From positions 7,560,046 through 7,624,045 of the forward strand of contig JAKZAP010000016.1 in NCBI GenBank assembly GCA_023053575.1: DNA of 64,000 nucleotides, given 5' to 3'. This stretch comes from Branchinecta lynchi. Lineage: Eukaryota > Arthropoda > Branchiopoda > Anostraca > Branchinectidae. Within the stretch, counting starts at the first letter, position 1. Every line of letters begins with the position of its first letter. A program made the translations under genes and the position numbers. The notes under the pieces are model-generated. The model was not told the DNA's origin, searched no databases, and saw only the letters and a list, made by a program, of their open reading frames with translations. This document shows positions 55,536-64,000 of this stretch, piece after piece.

Positions 55536-57013
55536 CCACCGGCGTTTTATGTTGCACATTTGTGGGCCGCACATTTTTAAGCGTTTGGTCACGGAAGCAG
55601 AAGTGTGTGAATTGACCCACAAGTTCCGGAAAACTCCCGTAAACGCCGTTTAGTCTGTTTTGCGTGAATTCAAACATCTAAAAATAAATAAAATCTCAAT
55701 AGAACTTCAGGCGTATGGTTCGTCATTACTTTACTAGTTTGTACAAGAGGGATTCTCAGTGTTTTGTCTACATGCTTGATAAATTAGCTAACTTTACAAC
55801 GGCCGGGGAAACCAACGGAGCTACACAATCTTTGTGGGATCGTGGAAAAACGATCCTAGCCAGTTTCCAAGAAAAGAAAAACTTTCAAAAGTAAAAAAAA
55901 AAGTAGAACTAAAACTCACTGTCAATTAATTATTGGCTTATCATTTGCACATACACCAAGGATTAAATTAGAATAAAACTGTGATCTCTGAACCCAAGCT
56001 GCCCCTAAAGGTTAGACCTCTTGCCTTTGCAGAGCTACAGGTATCTAGCCGTAAGTAGCCTATGTATTAGTTCTAGTTCTAGGGACAATCAGTTCCGTTA
56101 GTAAATGGAAAATATAGAATTTTCATGTGAGGTAACGTACCCGTAGATAATCGGCTAATGTTTAGTCACCACCGGCGTTTTATGTTGCACATTTGTGGGC
56201 CGCACATTTCTAAGCGTTTGGTCACGGAAGCAGAAGTGTGTGAATTGACCCACAAGTTCCGGAAAACTCCCGGAAACGCCGTTTAGTCTGTTTTGCGTGA
56301 ATTCAAACATCTCAAAATAAATAAAATCTCAATAGAACTTCAGGCGTACGGTACGTCATTACTTTACTAGTCTGTACAAGAGGGATTCTCAGTGTTTTGT
56401 CTACATGCTTGATAAATTAGCTAACTTTGAGCGTGTTCCACCCTTCTAACAATAGTTACTATTAGTTACTATTTCCGTTCCATCCTCACAAAAAGTTACT
56501 ACGCTGACCGTTCCAACCTCGTCGGAATAGCAACTAATAGTTACTATTTGCTTACCATGCTCGGGAGCGTAGTAAGCGTAGTGACTACGCATCTCTGTAA
56601 CGTGATTGGTCGGATTCGCCTCTGGCGTGAGATCCTGCTGGAAAATAGAAAAATCGTTCCAGCCTTGACGGCACAAAGCTAGGATCCGTGACGTCATGCG
56701 TAGTAACTACGGTAAGTATGGTGGAACACGCTCTTTATAACAGCCGGGGAAACCAACGGAGCTACACAATCTTTGTGGGATCGTGGAAAAACGATCCTAG
56801 CCAGTTTCCAAGAAAAGAAAAACTTTCAAAAGTAAAAAAAAAAGTAGAACGAAAACTCACTGTCAATTAATTATTGGCTTATCATTTGTACATACACCAA
56901 GGATAAAATTACAAGAATAAAACTGTGATCTCTGAACCCAAACTGCCCTTAAAGACTAGACCTCTTGCCTTTGCAGAGCTACAGGTATCTAGCCGTAAGT
57001 AGCCTATGTATTA
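55444..57013 (+). repeat. Tandem duplication of about 630 bp (two arms)
   Basis: Arm 1 (55444-56070) and arm 2 (56076-57013) run in parallel from TTCTAGGGACAATCAG to TAGCCGTAAGTAGCCTATG with few differences. Arm 2 is longer only because of the 305-bp MITE plus its TSD. A 35-bp unit is then repeated twice at about 56998-57066. Confidence 0.9.
56429..56733 (+). mobile_element. GAGCGTGTTCCACC MITE, TTT TSD, inside one duplicate arm
   Basis: A 305-bp element, GAGCGTGTTCCACC to GGTGGAACACGCTC, flanked by TTT at 56426-56428 and 56734-56736. The empty target (single TTT) is preserved in the sister duplicate at 55793-55795, which fixes the element boundaries and the 3-bp TSD directly. Confidence 0.92.
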
Positions 57014-57066
57014 CAAAAGATGGGTAGGAGCCGTATGTAGCCTATGTATTACAAAAGATGGGTAGG

Positions 57067-58071
57067 AATGTTCGGCTATGCTGCTATAGGTTGATACTAC
57101 GTTCTTTATTTGTTCTTTCGACAGTACTTTCCAAGTGTAAAACACCTTTTGTGTGTTGTTTATTTGACTTTTGGTCCAATTCTTTAACTAAAGATTAAAA
57201 TTTAGGGAGGTGTTGAAGAAATCATAGCTCAGTACCGGTACCATTATACCTTTCCGCATAGGCAAACCAGCTCTAGCCTCAGCTATCGCACTGTAGGTTA
57301 TTAGAAGTATGTATGCCAAAAGCTATGAATTTAGATGCTGTTTAACAGTTTAACATTGGATCATGAAGCTTTACCTTAAATTGCAGCTTAGAGCAAAATA
57401 AGGATTTCTCCTGTAGAAATCATCCACATAGCTGCCAGCTGTAGCCTACATACTGTGTTGTGCAATAAAAGTCAAATGCTGACGTGTCAAAACTGTGTGA
57501 GAGAAGCTCCTTTTCCCAGCACTTGGAAATAATTACATCTGGGCAGCATCTGGGTGGTTTCAGGGTGTTTTTTTTTGTTTACGATATATAGGCAATTTAA
57601 CATAGGGCCAAGCAGGGTTGTTACAGGTTCTCAAAATGTTTGGGACTGATCGAGGTATATATACTAGGCTACTGACTAGCTTGTTTCAAAAAATTCAGCT
57701 ACGGTATTTAAAGAAAAAATTGACCCATTTTTTTTTACCAACTCAATTGACAACATATGGGGGTCTCCACCAAAAAACATGCCTGTCACCTCTGATGCCA
57801 AATACTGGATACACCCAGTGTTTAGCATAAACCATAGCCAAAATCAGAGATCTGATCCGATGATCAAACTCTGGATGGGTTGGGGCAGAATTGGAGTGGG
57901 TAGAACGTCTTTTGATGTTAAGTGGTTAATTTGGTGCCATTTTCATCCACTTGCTGAGGCAAAATCAGAAAAAATTCATCAACCTGTTAGCCAAAGTACC
58001 TAACATAAATATTGGCTCCCAGAAAAATCTGTATGGGTGTTTGTTTTTCGTTTCCGATTTACCACTGAGCC
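57067..58071. other. Unassigned sequence upstream of the TBCA region
   Basis: Frames at 57618-58003 match no family. Possible non-coding exons or promoter sequence cannot be recognised. Confidence 0.4.
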
Positions 58072-58365
58072 CAGTCTAGTACACTAGCCCCTTTTCAGGC
58101 ATGGTGCTCAAATGTCTAGCCCCATGCCTGGGTGCTAGACGTTCAAGCACTGTACCTTGGGTTTCATGCATGGTGCATGGATTCAGTATACAGTGCATGC
58201 ATGAAAAACACAGTTTCTGTCATCAGAACTGAGCACCAGCTCGGACAGGGCGGAAATTACTACCATGAATTAGAGAAATCGAAGACAATCCTTATCAAAT
58301 TTTTCAAAAAAACTAAAGGGCTCTACTGATGACGGAGGTGCAAAACCACCCTATCTATTTATTCA
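58072..58365 (+). mobile_element. Single-arm copy of the CAGTCTAG hAT foldback
   Basis: Starts CAGTCTAGTACACTAGCCCC and follows the arm of 60240-60490 closely to AAAGGGCTCTA and CACCCTATCTATTTAT. No right terminus is present; a GGCCCTTCTTGG element starts at about 58380. Confidence 0.7.
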
Positions 58366-58379
58366 AACAATGTTTACAA

Positions 58380-58455
58380 CGGATACGTCAGCTATGATTT
58401 TTCATAAGCGATATTTCGGCCCTTCTTGGCAAGGGTCCTCGTCAGGCTGTCAATC
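58380..58455 (-). mobile_element. GGCCCTTCTTGG element, one-sided copy
   Basis: ACGGATACGTCAGCTATGAT, GCGATATTTCGGCCCTTCTT, GGGTCCTCGTCAGGCTGTC. It is the reverse of 52938-53025. Confidence 0.6.
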
Positions 58456-58709
58456 TTCTTGTAAGATATATTCTATACCACCAGACACTACTCTTGTGTT
58501 ATAGGGTGTAAATGCGCTCGGCTTTCAATCTAAACACCTCCAAATATAAACTTATAATATATAACAAACACTAGTTCACTTCAAAGTCAAACTTCAACTG
58601 GTTTTCTTCTATTCTTGAGGCTACTGAATGGCCCTTCTGCGCCATCTACTGGCCACATGTCTGTTTTCCTGCTAGACACAATGCACAAACTAATTGCGTT
58701 TTTCATGGG

Positions 58710-59063
58710 TAGAGTTGGGCGATATTTGAATTTTTCGATATATCGATATTTTCCCTTTCGATATCTGATAATCGACATCGATCTTGTTTTTATCATGTTT
58801 CGCTAAAGGAGACGTCTCGTTTCGAGAAAATTTAAGAACATCGTTAAATAGCATCTTGCATCGTCTCGAACTTCGTGAAAAATAAGAACTGAATTACGGA
58901 AAAAATATTGCTCCAGTTTCGGATATATAAATGTAGGTTATCTTGCAGTATTTACAAAAATCATGAATGAACAAATATCGTTTTCGATATCGATACCGAT
59001 TCTATATCGGTATTTGGTCCGATATATCGATATGTTATCGATATCGAATATCGTTCAACACTA
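58710..59063. mobile_element. MITE with GATATCGATA-rich ends
   Basis: Ends TAGAGTTGGGCGATATTTG and CGAATATCGTTCAACACTA are imperfect inverted repeats. Next to each lie clusters of ATATCGATAT palindromes. Flanks TTCATGGG and ACCATGAG share 5 of 8 bases, so a hAT-type TSD is possible but not proven. Confidence 0.6.
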
Positions 59064-59155
59064 ACCATGAGGGCATCGTCCCAAAATTCCAGACGAGACA
59101 AGACCCACATTTGTCTCCTCTGGATATCGGTGCGGCCTATCAGTCTGATCAGTCA

Positions 59156-59458
59156 CAAGTTGCGCTTTTTATTGAAGTATTGTTCGCCGTTAGCGTAGCC
59201 GGTTGCTTAATTTCCGTTTTTAAACGCCGTCGAAGTTCACCGTTTGCTTAATTAGTGTTTATACGACTCCGGCGATCCTTGCCCGGTTGACGTTTCTTCG
59301 ACCATTCAAGCAAACTTCGAACTAGCTAGCTCACGAAGTTCGACGGTCAGAGTTTGAAGGACGAAGGAACTGTTGCCGGCGATCAAAAACGGTAATTAAA
59401 CAAAGACGTTTAAGGTTGAAGGTAACTTCAAACTTCGATGAAAAACGCAACTACATCA
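59156..59458. mobile_element. GTTGCG MITE upstream of TBCA
   Basis: Left end AAGTTGCGCTTTTTATTGAA pairs with right end CTTCGATGAAAAACGCAACT. Further inverted matches lie inside (CTTAATTTCCGTTTTTAAAC and AAAAACGGTAATTAAAC). The left TA is mutated. The right end is about 260 bases from the TBCA start codon. Confidence 0.6.
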
Positions 59459-59719
59459 ACCTTTATTTACTTATGGAACCTTCTATGCCACCTAGCGGGA
59501 TTGCAAGATTTTTGTGTCCTGAGGAAATTTGGTGAACTAAGATAGAAAGTTTTAATTCAGTGTACTACACCAAATACTGGACTAGATCCACTAAAACAAC
59601 ACAACACAGTGAACTGTAGCAAGCTTATTGCATTAAAGATAAGCTTGGGCAAGGAGATTGGATCCAGAAAATTAGCAGAAATACAGAAAGGGTCTTTAGT
59701 GTTCTGATTAAGCTTGGCT

Positions 59720-59849
59720 ATGACAGATCCTAGAATACGAAACATCAAGATTAAAACAGGTGTTATTAACAGGATAGCAAAAGAAAAGCTGTCTTATGAA
59801 AAGGAAACTGAACAAGAGAAGCAGAGACTAGTGAAGCAGAAGGAAGAAG
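59720..59849 (+). CDS. TBCA: TBCA exon 1: tubulin-folding cofactor A, N-terminal half
   Basis: First coding exon of tubulin-specific chaperone A, a small cytosolic three-helix coiled-coil protein that holds folded beta-tubulin on the path to alpha/beta dimers. The 43 codons begin MTDPRIRNIKIKTGV and continue through RIAKEKLSYEKE into a charged helix. The DPRxRxIKIKTGV block near the N-terminus is the family signature. The ATG at 59720 is chosen because an in-frame TGA lies 15 bases upstream and it gives the usual short Met-x-Asp-Pro-Arg start. The exon ends GAAGAAG followed by GTCTAA, leaving one base of a split Gly codon. That codon is completed by the first two bases of the exon at 63910, with no gap against the known family alignment. 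The full protein is about 108 residues in animals, so roughly two thirds is in the window. No in-frame stop or frameshift is seen. No obvious TATA box was identified, and a GTTGCG-family MITE lies close upstream (59156-59458). Confidence 0.93.
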
Positions 59850-59926
59850 GTCTAATTTTGTTAATACTTTCTGATCATCATCCTTTTAAATATGGTTTTT
59901 TGAATGCTGCAGGACAGCGGATGGTC

Positions 59927-60929
59927 CAGTCTAGTACACCAGCCCAGTCTACCACAAATCCCTGATTTTGGGATACCCTATGCCAAACGCTGGATACCTG
60001 TTGGTAATCTAACCCTGACCTACCCCAATATAAAGGAGTTCTGATTGGTTGATTTTTTAGCTTCACTCAAATCATCAATATTTACTAGGTTACAGTATCC
60101 AGCACCTGGCATAGTGTATCCAGCGTTAGGCATAGTGTATCCAGCGTTAGGCATAGGGTATGCCAAGCGCTAGAGATATCCAGCGTTTGGCATAGGGTAT
60201 CCAAAAATCAGGGGTTTGTGGCAGATTTGTGGTTGACTGCACCAGCCCCATTTCAGGCACGGTGCTCAAACGTCTAGCACCATGCCTGGGTGCTAGACGT
60301 TCAAGCACTGTACCTTGGATTTCATGTATGGTGCATGGATTTCAGTATACAGTGCATACAGAGAAAATGCAGTTTCTGTCATCACAACTGAGCACCGGCT
60401 CGGACAGGGCTGAAATTACTACTATGAATTAGAGAAATCAAAGACAATCCTTAATATATTTTTCACAACAAAAACAAAAGGGCTCTAATGATGATGGAGA
60501 TGAAAAACCTAACAGCACCCTATCTATTTTCCATGCATTTTCCCTGTCTATTCCACAAGAGCCAATATTCTGGTTGGCTGCTAGGTAGAAGAAGCTGAGG
60601 CACAGGACATTTTGCATGCAAATCCCTTGACTATGTAGAAAAGGAAATGAGGTTTTTCACATCCGTCATCAGCCGAGCCCTTTTGTTTTGTTGTGAATAA
60701 TATATAAAGGATTGTCTTTGATTTCTCTAATTCATGGTAGTAATTTCAGCCCTGTCCGAGCTGGTGCTCAGTTGTTATGACAGAAACTGTGTTTTTGATG
60801 TATGTACTGTATACTGAAATCCATGCACCATACATGAAATCCAAGGTACAGTGCTTGAACCTCTAGCACCCAGGCATGGTGCTAGACATCTGAGCACCGT
60901 GCCTGAAGCGGGGCTAGTGTACTAGACTG
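59927..60929. mobile_element. hAT foldback element in the TBCA intron (perfect 8-bp TSD)
   Basis: Ends CAGTCTAGTACACCAGC and GCTAGTGTACTAGACTG, flanked by GGATGGTC at 59919-59926 and 60930-60937. Two roughly 255-bp arms (60240-60490 and 60675-60929) are inverted copies around a spacer of about 185 bp. The left arm is split by a second hAT MITE (59945-60239). A single-arm relative lies at 58072-58365. Confidence 0.88.
59945..60239 (+). mobile_element. hAT MITE nested in the foldback (perfect 8-bp TSD)
   Basis: A 295-bp element, CAGTCTACCACAAATC to GATTTGTGGTTGACTG, flanked by CACCAGCC at 59937-59944 and 60240-60247. Removing it restores the host element's left arm. Inside, several copies of a roughly 21-bp unit (GCATAGTGTATCCAGCGTTA) are arranged before the right end. 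Its terminus shares CAGTCTA with the host element. Confidence 0.9.
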
Positions 60930-61101
60930 GGATGGTCTCAAAAGAAAACACTGAAACCTGAAATTAGGCAACTTTTACTGCAAATTCCTTCCCAGATAAA
61001 CACTCCTTATATCAAACAAAATATTGAACAGTAGTTTGGAAATTCGAAAGGTAGCTAGGATACAGTACAATGTTGCTGATACAAATTTTGCTGACGAATA
61101 T

Positions 61102-61706
61102 TAGTTGCATTTTTGATCCAAATCGTCCTTGAGATTCTTCTCGCAATTCTCTTATTTTTTTTTATTTTATACTATTCAGAAGAAGTAAATTCTTCTTTTC
61201 TTGCATTTTTGTCAGAATCAAGAACAGGGAGAGCCTCGCAATTCTGCAGAATCGAGAAGTTAATACGTTGGTAAAATCTCGATCCTCCTCTCTCCCTTCT
61301 CCTCCCTGATCGGCCAACAGAGTGGGGGTATTCAATATGCATAAACATGTATTACCGGATTGCAGACGAGTTGCCAAATTAGTGTTTTTGTCAAAAGCAA
61401 GAATCGAGAAGCCAGAGGAGCAAAAACATTAATTTGTACGAGAATCTGTGGAGTATGAGAATCTGACAAAATTCTAGGCTCTGTTGTTGGTAATGATGAA
61501 AGTGAGATGACTTTTTCAGATACCATGATCAGCTACCACGTCTGACAACATAGTATCTGAATATCAGATACCACAAAAAATACTCAGATACCACGATAAC
61601 AGCAAGAATGCAATTTGACAATGGTATCAGAGATCAGAGTAACTGCAAATCAGACTGGAGACAGTTGTATCAATCAGATACCATGGTATCTGCAAAAATG
61701 CAACTA
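61102..61706. mobile_element. GTTGCG MITE in the TBCA intron
   Basis: TAGTTGCATTTTTGATCC to GCAAAAATGCAACTA, with TA flanks. The right portion has the ATACCATGGTATC-type motifs of 42706-43079. At 605 bp it is longer than its relatives, so it may hold an unrecognised insertion in its left half. Confidence 0.7.
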
Positions 61707-62441
61707 CTGTTTCATCTTAAATGTATTATTGTCAATAGAGGATGCCATGCAGGAACTTTAGCCGAATTTTATGTTTCATAGTTAGAAAGCATTCAAGTCA
61801 ATAGATGTCAGGACAAGTTTCCTTACCATGCTCCTTATCATTGAAATCTTTCGAATCAGTGATTTGGAAGAAAAACATTCTTAAAGCTAAATTAAATTAT
61901 AAATTACTTTGGTGCCAACAGATGGCTGAAGCAGTTAGCTGTTAAAAACGTCTAAAATTTTACCTTTCTATTGACTCTTTTATAAGCAAGAAATAGGCTA
62001 ATAGGCTATTTGTATAAGACTGCCTAAGTAGCAACAGCCTATCTGTGTACATAAAGAAAGCAATATATTTGTGTTATCAGTGCCTGGTCTGCCTATTTTG
62101 TGCCTTGCCGACCCTTTGTCAACAGATATCTCTTTGATCTTTGTTAATTGTAAAGATTTGGTGAAGGATTCAAGCAAATGGTTTATCTCCTCATGAAAAC
62201 TGAGTCCGGAAGGTAATGTTGGGCACTGAGCTTTTCAGAGGAAACTCATTATGGTCCTTCTGGAAATTCAGTATGGACCATCTAATCGGCCTAAAGTCAG
62301 GAAGCTTGTTTTAGATGTGCTTGGATCAGATTAATTGTCCTCCTAGCTCATTATCTTTTCATAGGTTACTCAGCTTTTGTAGGTTACCAATCTTGTCCAT
62401 TGATATATATCAGAAAGTATACAGGGTATTCGTAGCTTATT

Positions 62442-63849
62442 GGGATCCCAAAACGTAAGTGGAGGGATACCTATGACATCGCAAAAGTTGTCCGTCTGTC
62501 CGTCCGTCCGTCTGTAAGCACGATAACTCTCGAAGGGAATGAGATATTTTGATGAAACTTGGTGTGAGGGTTCGTTGGGTCGTCGGACCAGTCAAGTTCG
62601 TAGATGGGCTTTGTAGCTCTACATTTAGGGGTGGGGGAGGGGATTCAAATTAAGGGACAAACAAAATATTTTGAAACAGCTAATGTGATAGTCGATTATG
62701 GGATAAGAAGACATGCTGAACACGATGGTGAAAACCATTTTGTCATCGGACAAGTAGTTCGTCCGGAATCCGGCCAAAACCGGAAAGTTTGTTGAAAGTA
62801 AAAGTTTTATTTGAAGTTGATTAGATGTTCGATTTAGGGGTAGGAAGACATGCTGAAGACGATGGTGAAAATTATTTTTTCGACGGACAAGTATTTCGCC
62901 CGGAATCCGGCCCAAACCGGAAAGTTTGTTGAAAGTAAAAGTTTTATTTGAAATTGATTAGATGTTCGATTTAGGGGTAGGAAGACATGCTGAAGATGAC
63001 GGTCAAAACTATTTTCTCGACGGACAAGTATTTCGCCCAGAATCCGGCCCAAACCGGAAAGTTTGTTGAAAGTAAAAGTTTTATTTGAAGTTGATTAAAT
63101 GTTCGATTTAGAGGTAGGAAGACATGCTGAAGGCGATGGTGAAAACTATTTTCTCGACGGACAAGTATTTCGACCGGAATCCGGCCCAAACCGGAAAGTT
63201 TGTCAAAATTAAAAGTTTTATTTGGAGTTGATTAGATGTTCGATTTAGGACAAGAAGACATGCTGAACACTTATGTGAAAACAAGTTTCTACCCGGACAT
63301 GTAGTTCGTCCGGAATCCGGCCAAAACCGGAAAACTGTTGGAAGTCAAAGTTTTATTTCTAGTTGATTAGATAAGCGATTTAGGGGTAAGAAGAGATGCT
63401 GAGTCCCTGTATGACAATCGTATTTTACCCGGACATATAGTTCGACCGGAATCCGGCTGGAATCGGAAAATTTGTTATAAGCTAAATTTCTATTTGAAGT
63501 TGATTAGATGTTCATTACTGGGGAAAGAAGATACCCTGATTTCGTCTTTGAGTTTTCTTTTTTCGCCGGACAAGTAGTTCTGGAGTTCGGCCGGAACTGG
63601 GAAATTGGCAGAAGTGGCAGGAAGTTTACGTCAAAACAGATATGACTTATAGGGTTAAACACACATGCTGAATCCAAATCTGAACTTGGTTTTCTCAGGT
63701 GATTAGCTATTTGGCCTTAATCTGTTTCTGAATTTTAATTGTAAAAATGTTCAAGGAGTCTGGCGAAGAATGGATCTGGCTAAGAGACCCAGTTGTCTGG
63801 ATCAGATATTGAATTTTTGGGATCCCATCGAAACCTTTGGTCTTGTTTT
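62442..63849 (+). mobile_element. GGGATCCC element, copy B, in the TBCA intron
   Basis: Near-identical to copy A over its whole length apart from a shorter GTCC run and scattered substitutions. GCTTATT(G) precedes it at 62435 and follows it at 63850. This may be a 7-8 bp TSD and would set the boundaries at GGGATCCC and CTTGTTTT. Confidence 0.85.
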
Positions 63850-63909
63850 GCTTATTGTTTTGGTAATATTTGGCTCAAAACATGTCCAGAAATGTGTTGT
63901 CTCTTGTAG

Positions 63910-64000
63910 GTCTAGATGAGCATGTACTGATGAAACAAGAAGAGGTCATCCAAGAATGCCAGCAGATGGTGCCGGACTGTGTAAGGAGACTCAAAACTGC
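63910..64000 (+). CDS. TBCA: TBCA exon 2 (runs off the window end)
   Basis: Second coding exon of tubulin-folding cofactor A. It follows a good acceptor (TGTTGTCTCTTGTAG, ending at 63909). Read in the phase set by exon 1, it gives Gly-LDEHVLMKQEEVIQE then CQQMVPDCVRRLKTA. The Q-E-x-x-x-M-(I/V)-P-D-C-x-R-R-L block is the hallmark of the second helix of TBCA. The other two frames hit stops within the first few codons, so the splice phase is unambiguous. The exon is open to the window edge, and the third helix and stop codon lie beyond 64000. The residues visible across both exons look intact and under constraint, so this is probably the functional gene and not a retrocopy, which would lack the 4-kb intron. 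Confidence 0.92.

Larger units (their letters stand above)
59850..63909 (+). other. TBCA intron 1 (4,060 bp), loaded with transposons
   Basis: The intron starts GTCTAA and ends TTGTAG. From left to right it contains a hAT foldback (59927-60929) with a second hAT MITE nested in it, a GTTGCG-family element (61102-61706), about 730 bp of unassigned AT-rich sequence, and a near-intact GGGATCCC element (62442-63849). That element ends only about 60 bp before the exon 2 acceptor. Insertions account for roughly 3 kb of the 4 kb. Confidence 0.85.

Noticed and set aside
60225..60930. Large palindrome as a possible segmental inversion or assembly fold-back
   Set aside because: Perfect 8-bp TSDs and terminal inverted repeats show it is a hAT foldback element.
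61800..61890. - strand exon-like MFFFQITDSKDFNDKEHG before GTAAGG
   Set aside because: Only 18 codons, antisense in the TBCA intron, with stops just upstream and no homology or acceptor. Likely chance.
1..64000. tRNA, rRNA or snRNA genes
   Set aside because: No cloverleaf with A/B boxes, rRNA core motif or snRNA signature was seen by eye. A covariance-model scan would be decisive.

Overview
This is a stretch of animal nuclear DNA. It is AT-rich, has introns with GT/AG boundaries, and is dominated by short non-autonomous DNA transposons, LINE 3' stubs and satellite-like arrays. Nothing bacterial, plasmid, phage or organellar is visible: there are no operons, no long open frames, no rRNA and no recognisable tRNA. 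The repeat style and splice signals suggest a large invertebrate genome. I have a weak, unverified impression of an arthropod or crustacean such as a brine shrimp, and the species is not established. Almost every open frame of 60-160 codons is chance or repeat-derived.

Two host genes can be supported. At the right edge on the + strand is the start of TBCA (tubulin-folding cofactor A). Exon 1 (59720-59849) and exon 2 (63910 to the window end) join in frame and align without gaps to the known family. They flank a 4.06-kb intron packed with transposons. At the left edge on the - strand is the first coding exon (2704-2778, exon 2704-2831) of an unidentified secreted protein. It has a textbook acceptor, an overlapping upstream ORF, a clean signal peptide and a consensus donor. 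The remaining exons lie to the left, mostly or wholly outside the window.

The rest is a layered repeat landscape in which several families can be defined from copy comparison and target-site duplications (TSDs). (1) hAT-type elements with 8-bp TSDs: a poly-G/poly-C 180-bp MITE family, a 731-bp element with a decayed transposase, and a 1-kb foldback with a related MITE nested inside it in the TBCA intron. (2) A TTAA-flanked family (AGGACC termini) with about ten copies. (3) A 293-314-bp family with 3-bp TSDs, one copy of which sits in only one arm of a 630-bp tandem duplication. (4) A TA-flanked GTTGCG family rich in CCATGG-like palindromes. (5) A 1-1.5-kb element with GGGATCCC motifs near both ends and an internal 136-137-bp array, in about seven copies. 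(6) A TATGGCACTTG-ended element with a roughly 430-bp composite array. (7) Foldback GGCCCTTCTTGG elements.

Layout: 0-3 kb, secreted-protein exon and MITEs; 3.5-5 kb, GGGATCCC element; 5-6.5 kb, two hAT elements; 7.7-9.6 kb, TATGGCACTTG element; 10-27 kb, scattered MITEs and LINE stubs; 28-29 kb, inverted GGGATCCC element; 29.4-30.3 kb, LINE; 31-45 kb, MITEs and another GGGATCCC copy; 45-49 kb, GGGATCCC copies in both orientations with LINE insertions; 49.8-51.7 kb, second TATGGCACTTG element; 52-58 kb, MITEs and a tandem duplication; 58-64 kb, TBCA with its intron elements. No novel defence or metabolic system is apparent. The most informative content is the transposon stratigraphy and the two edge genes.
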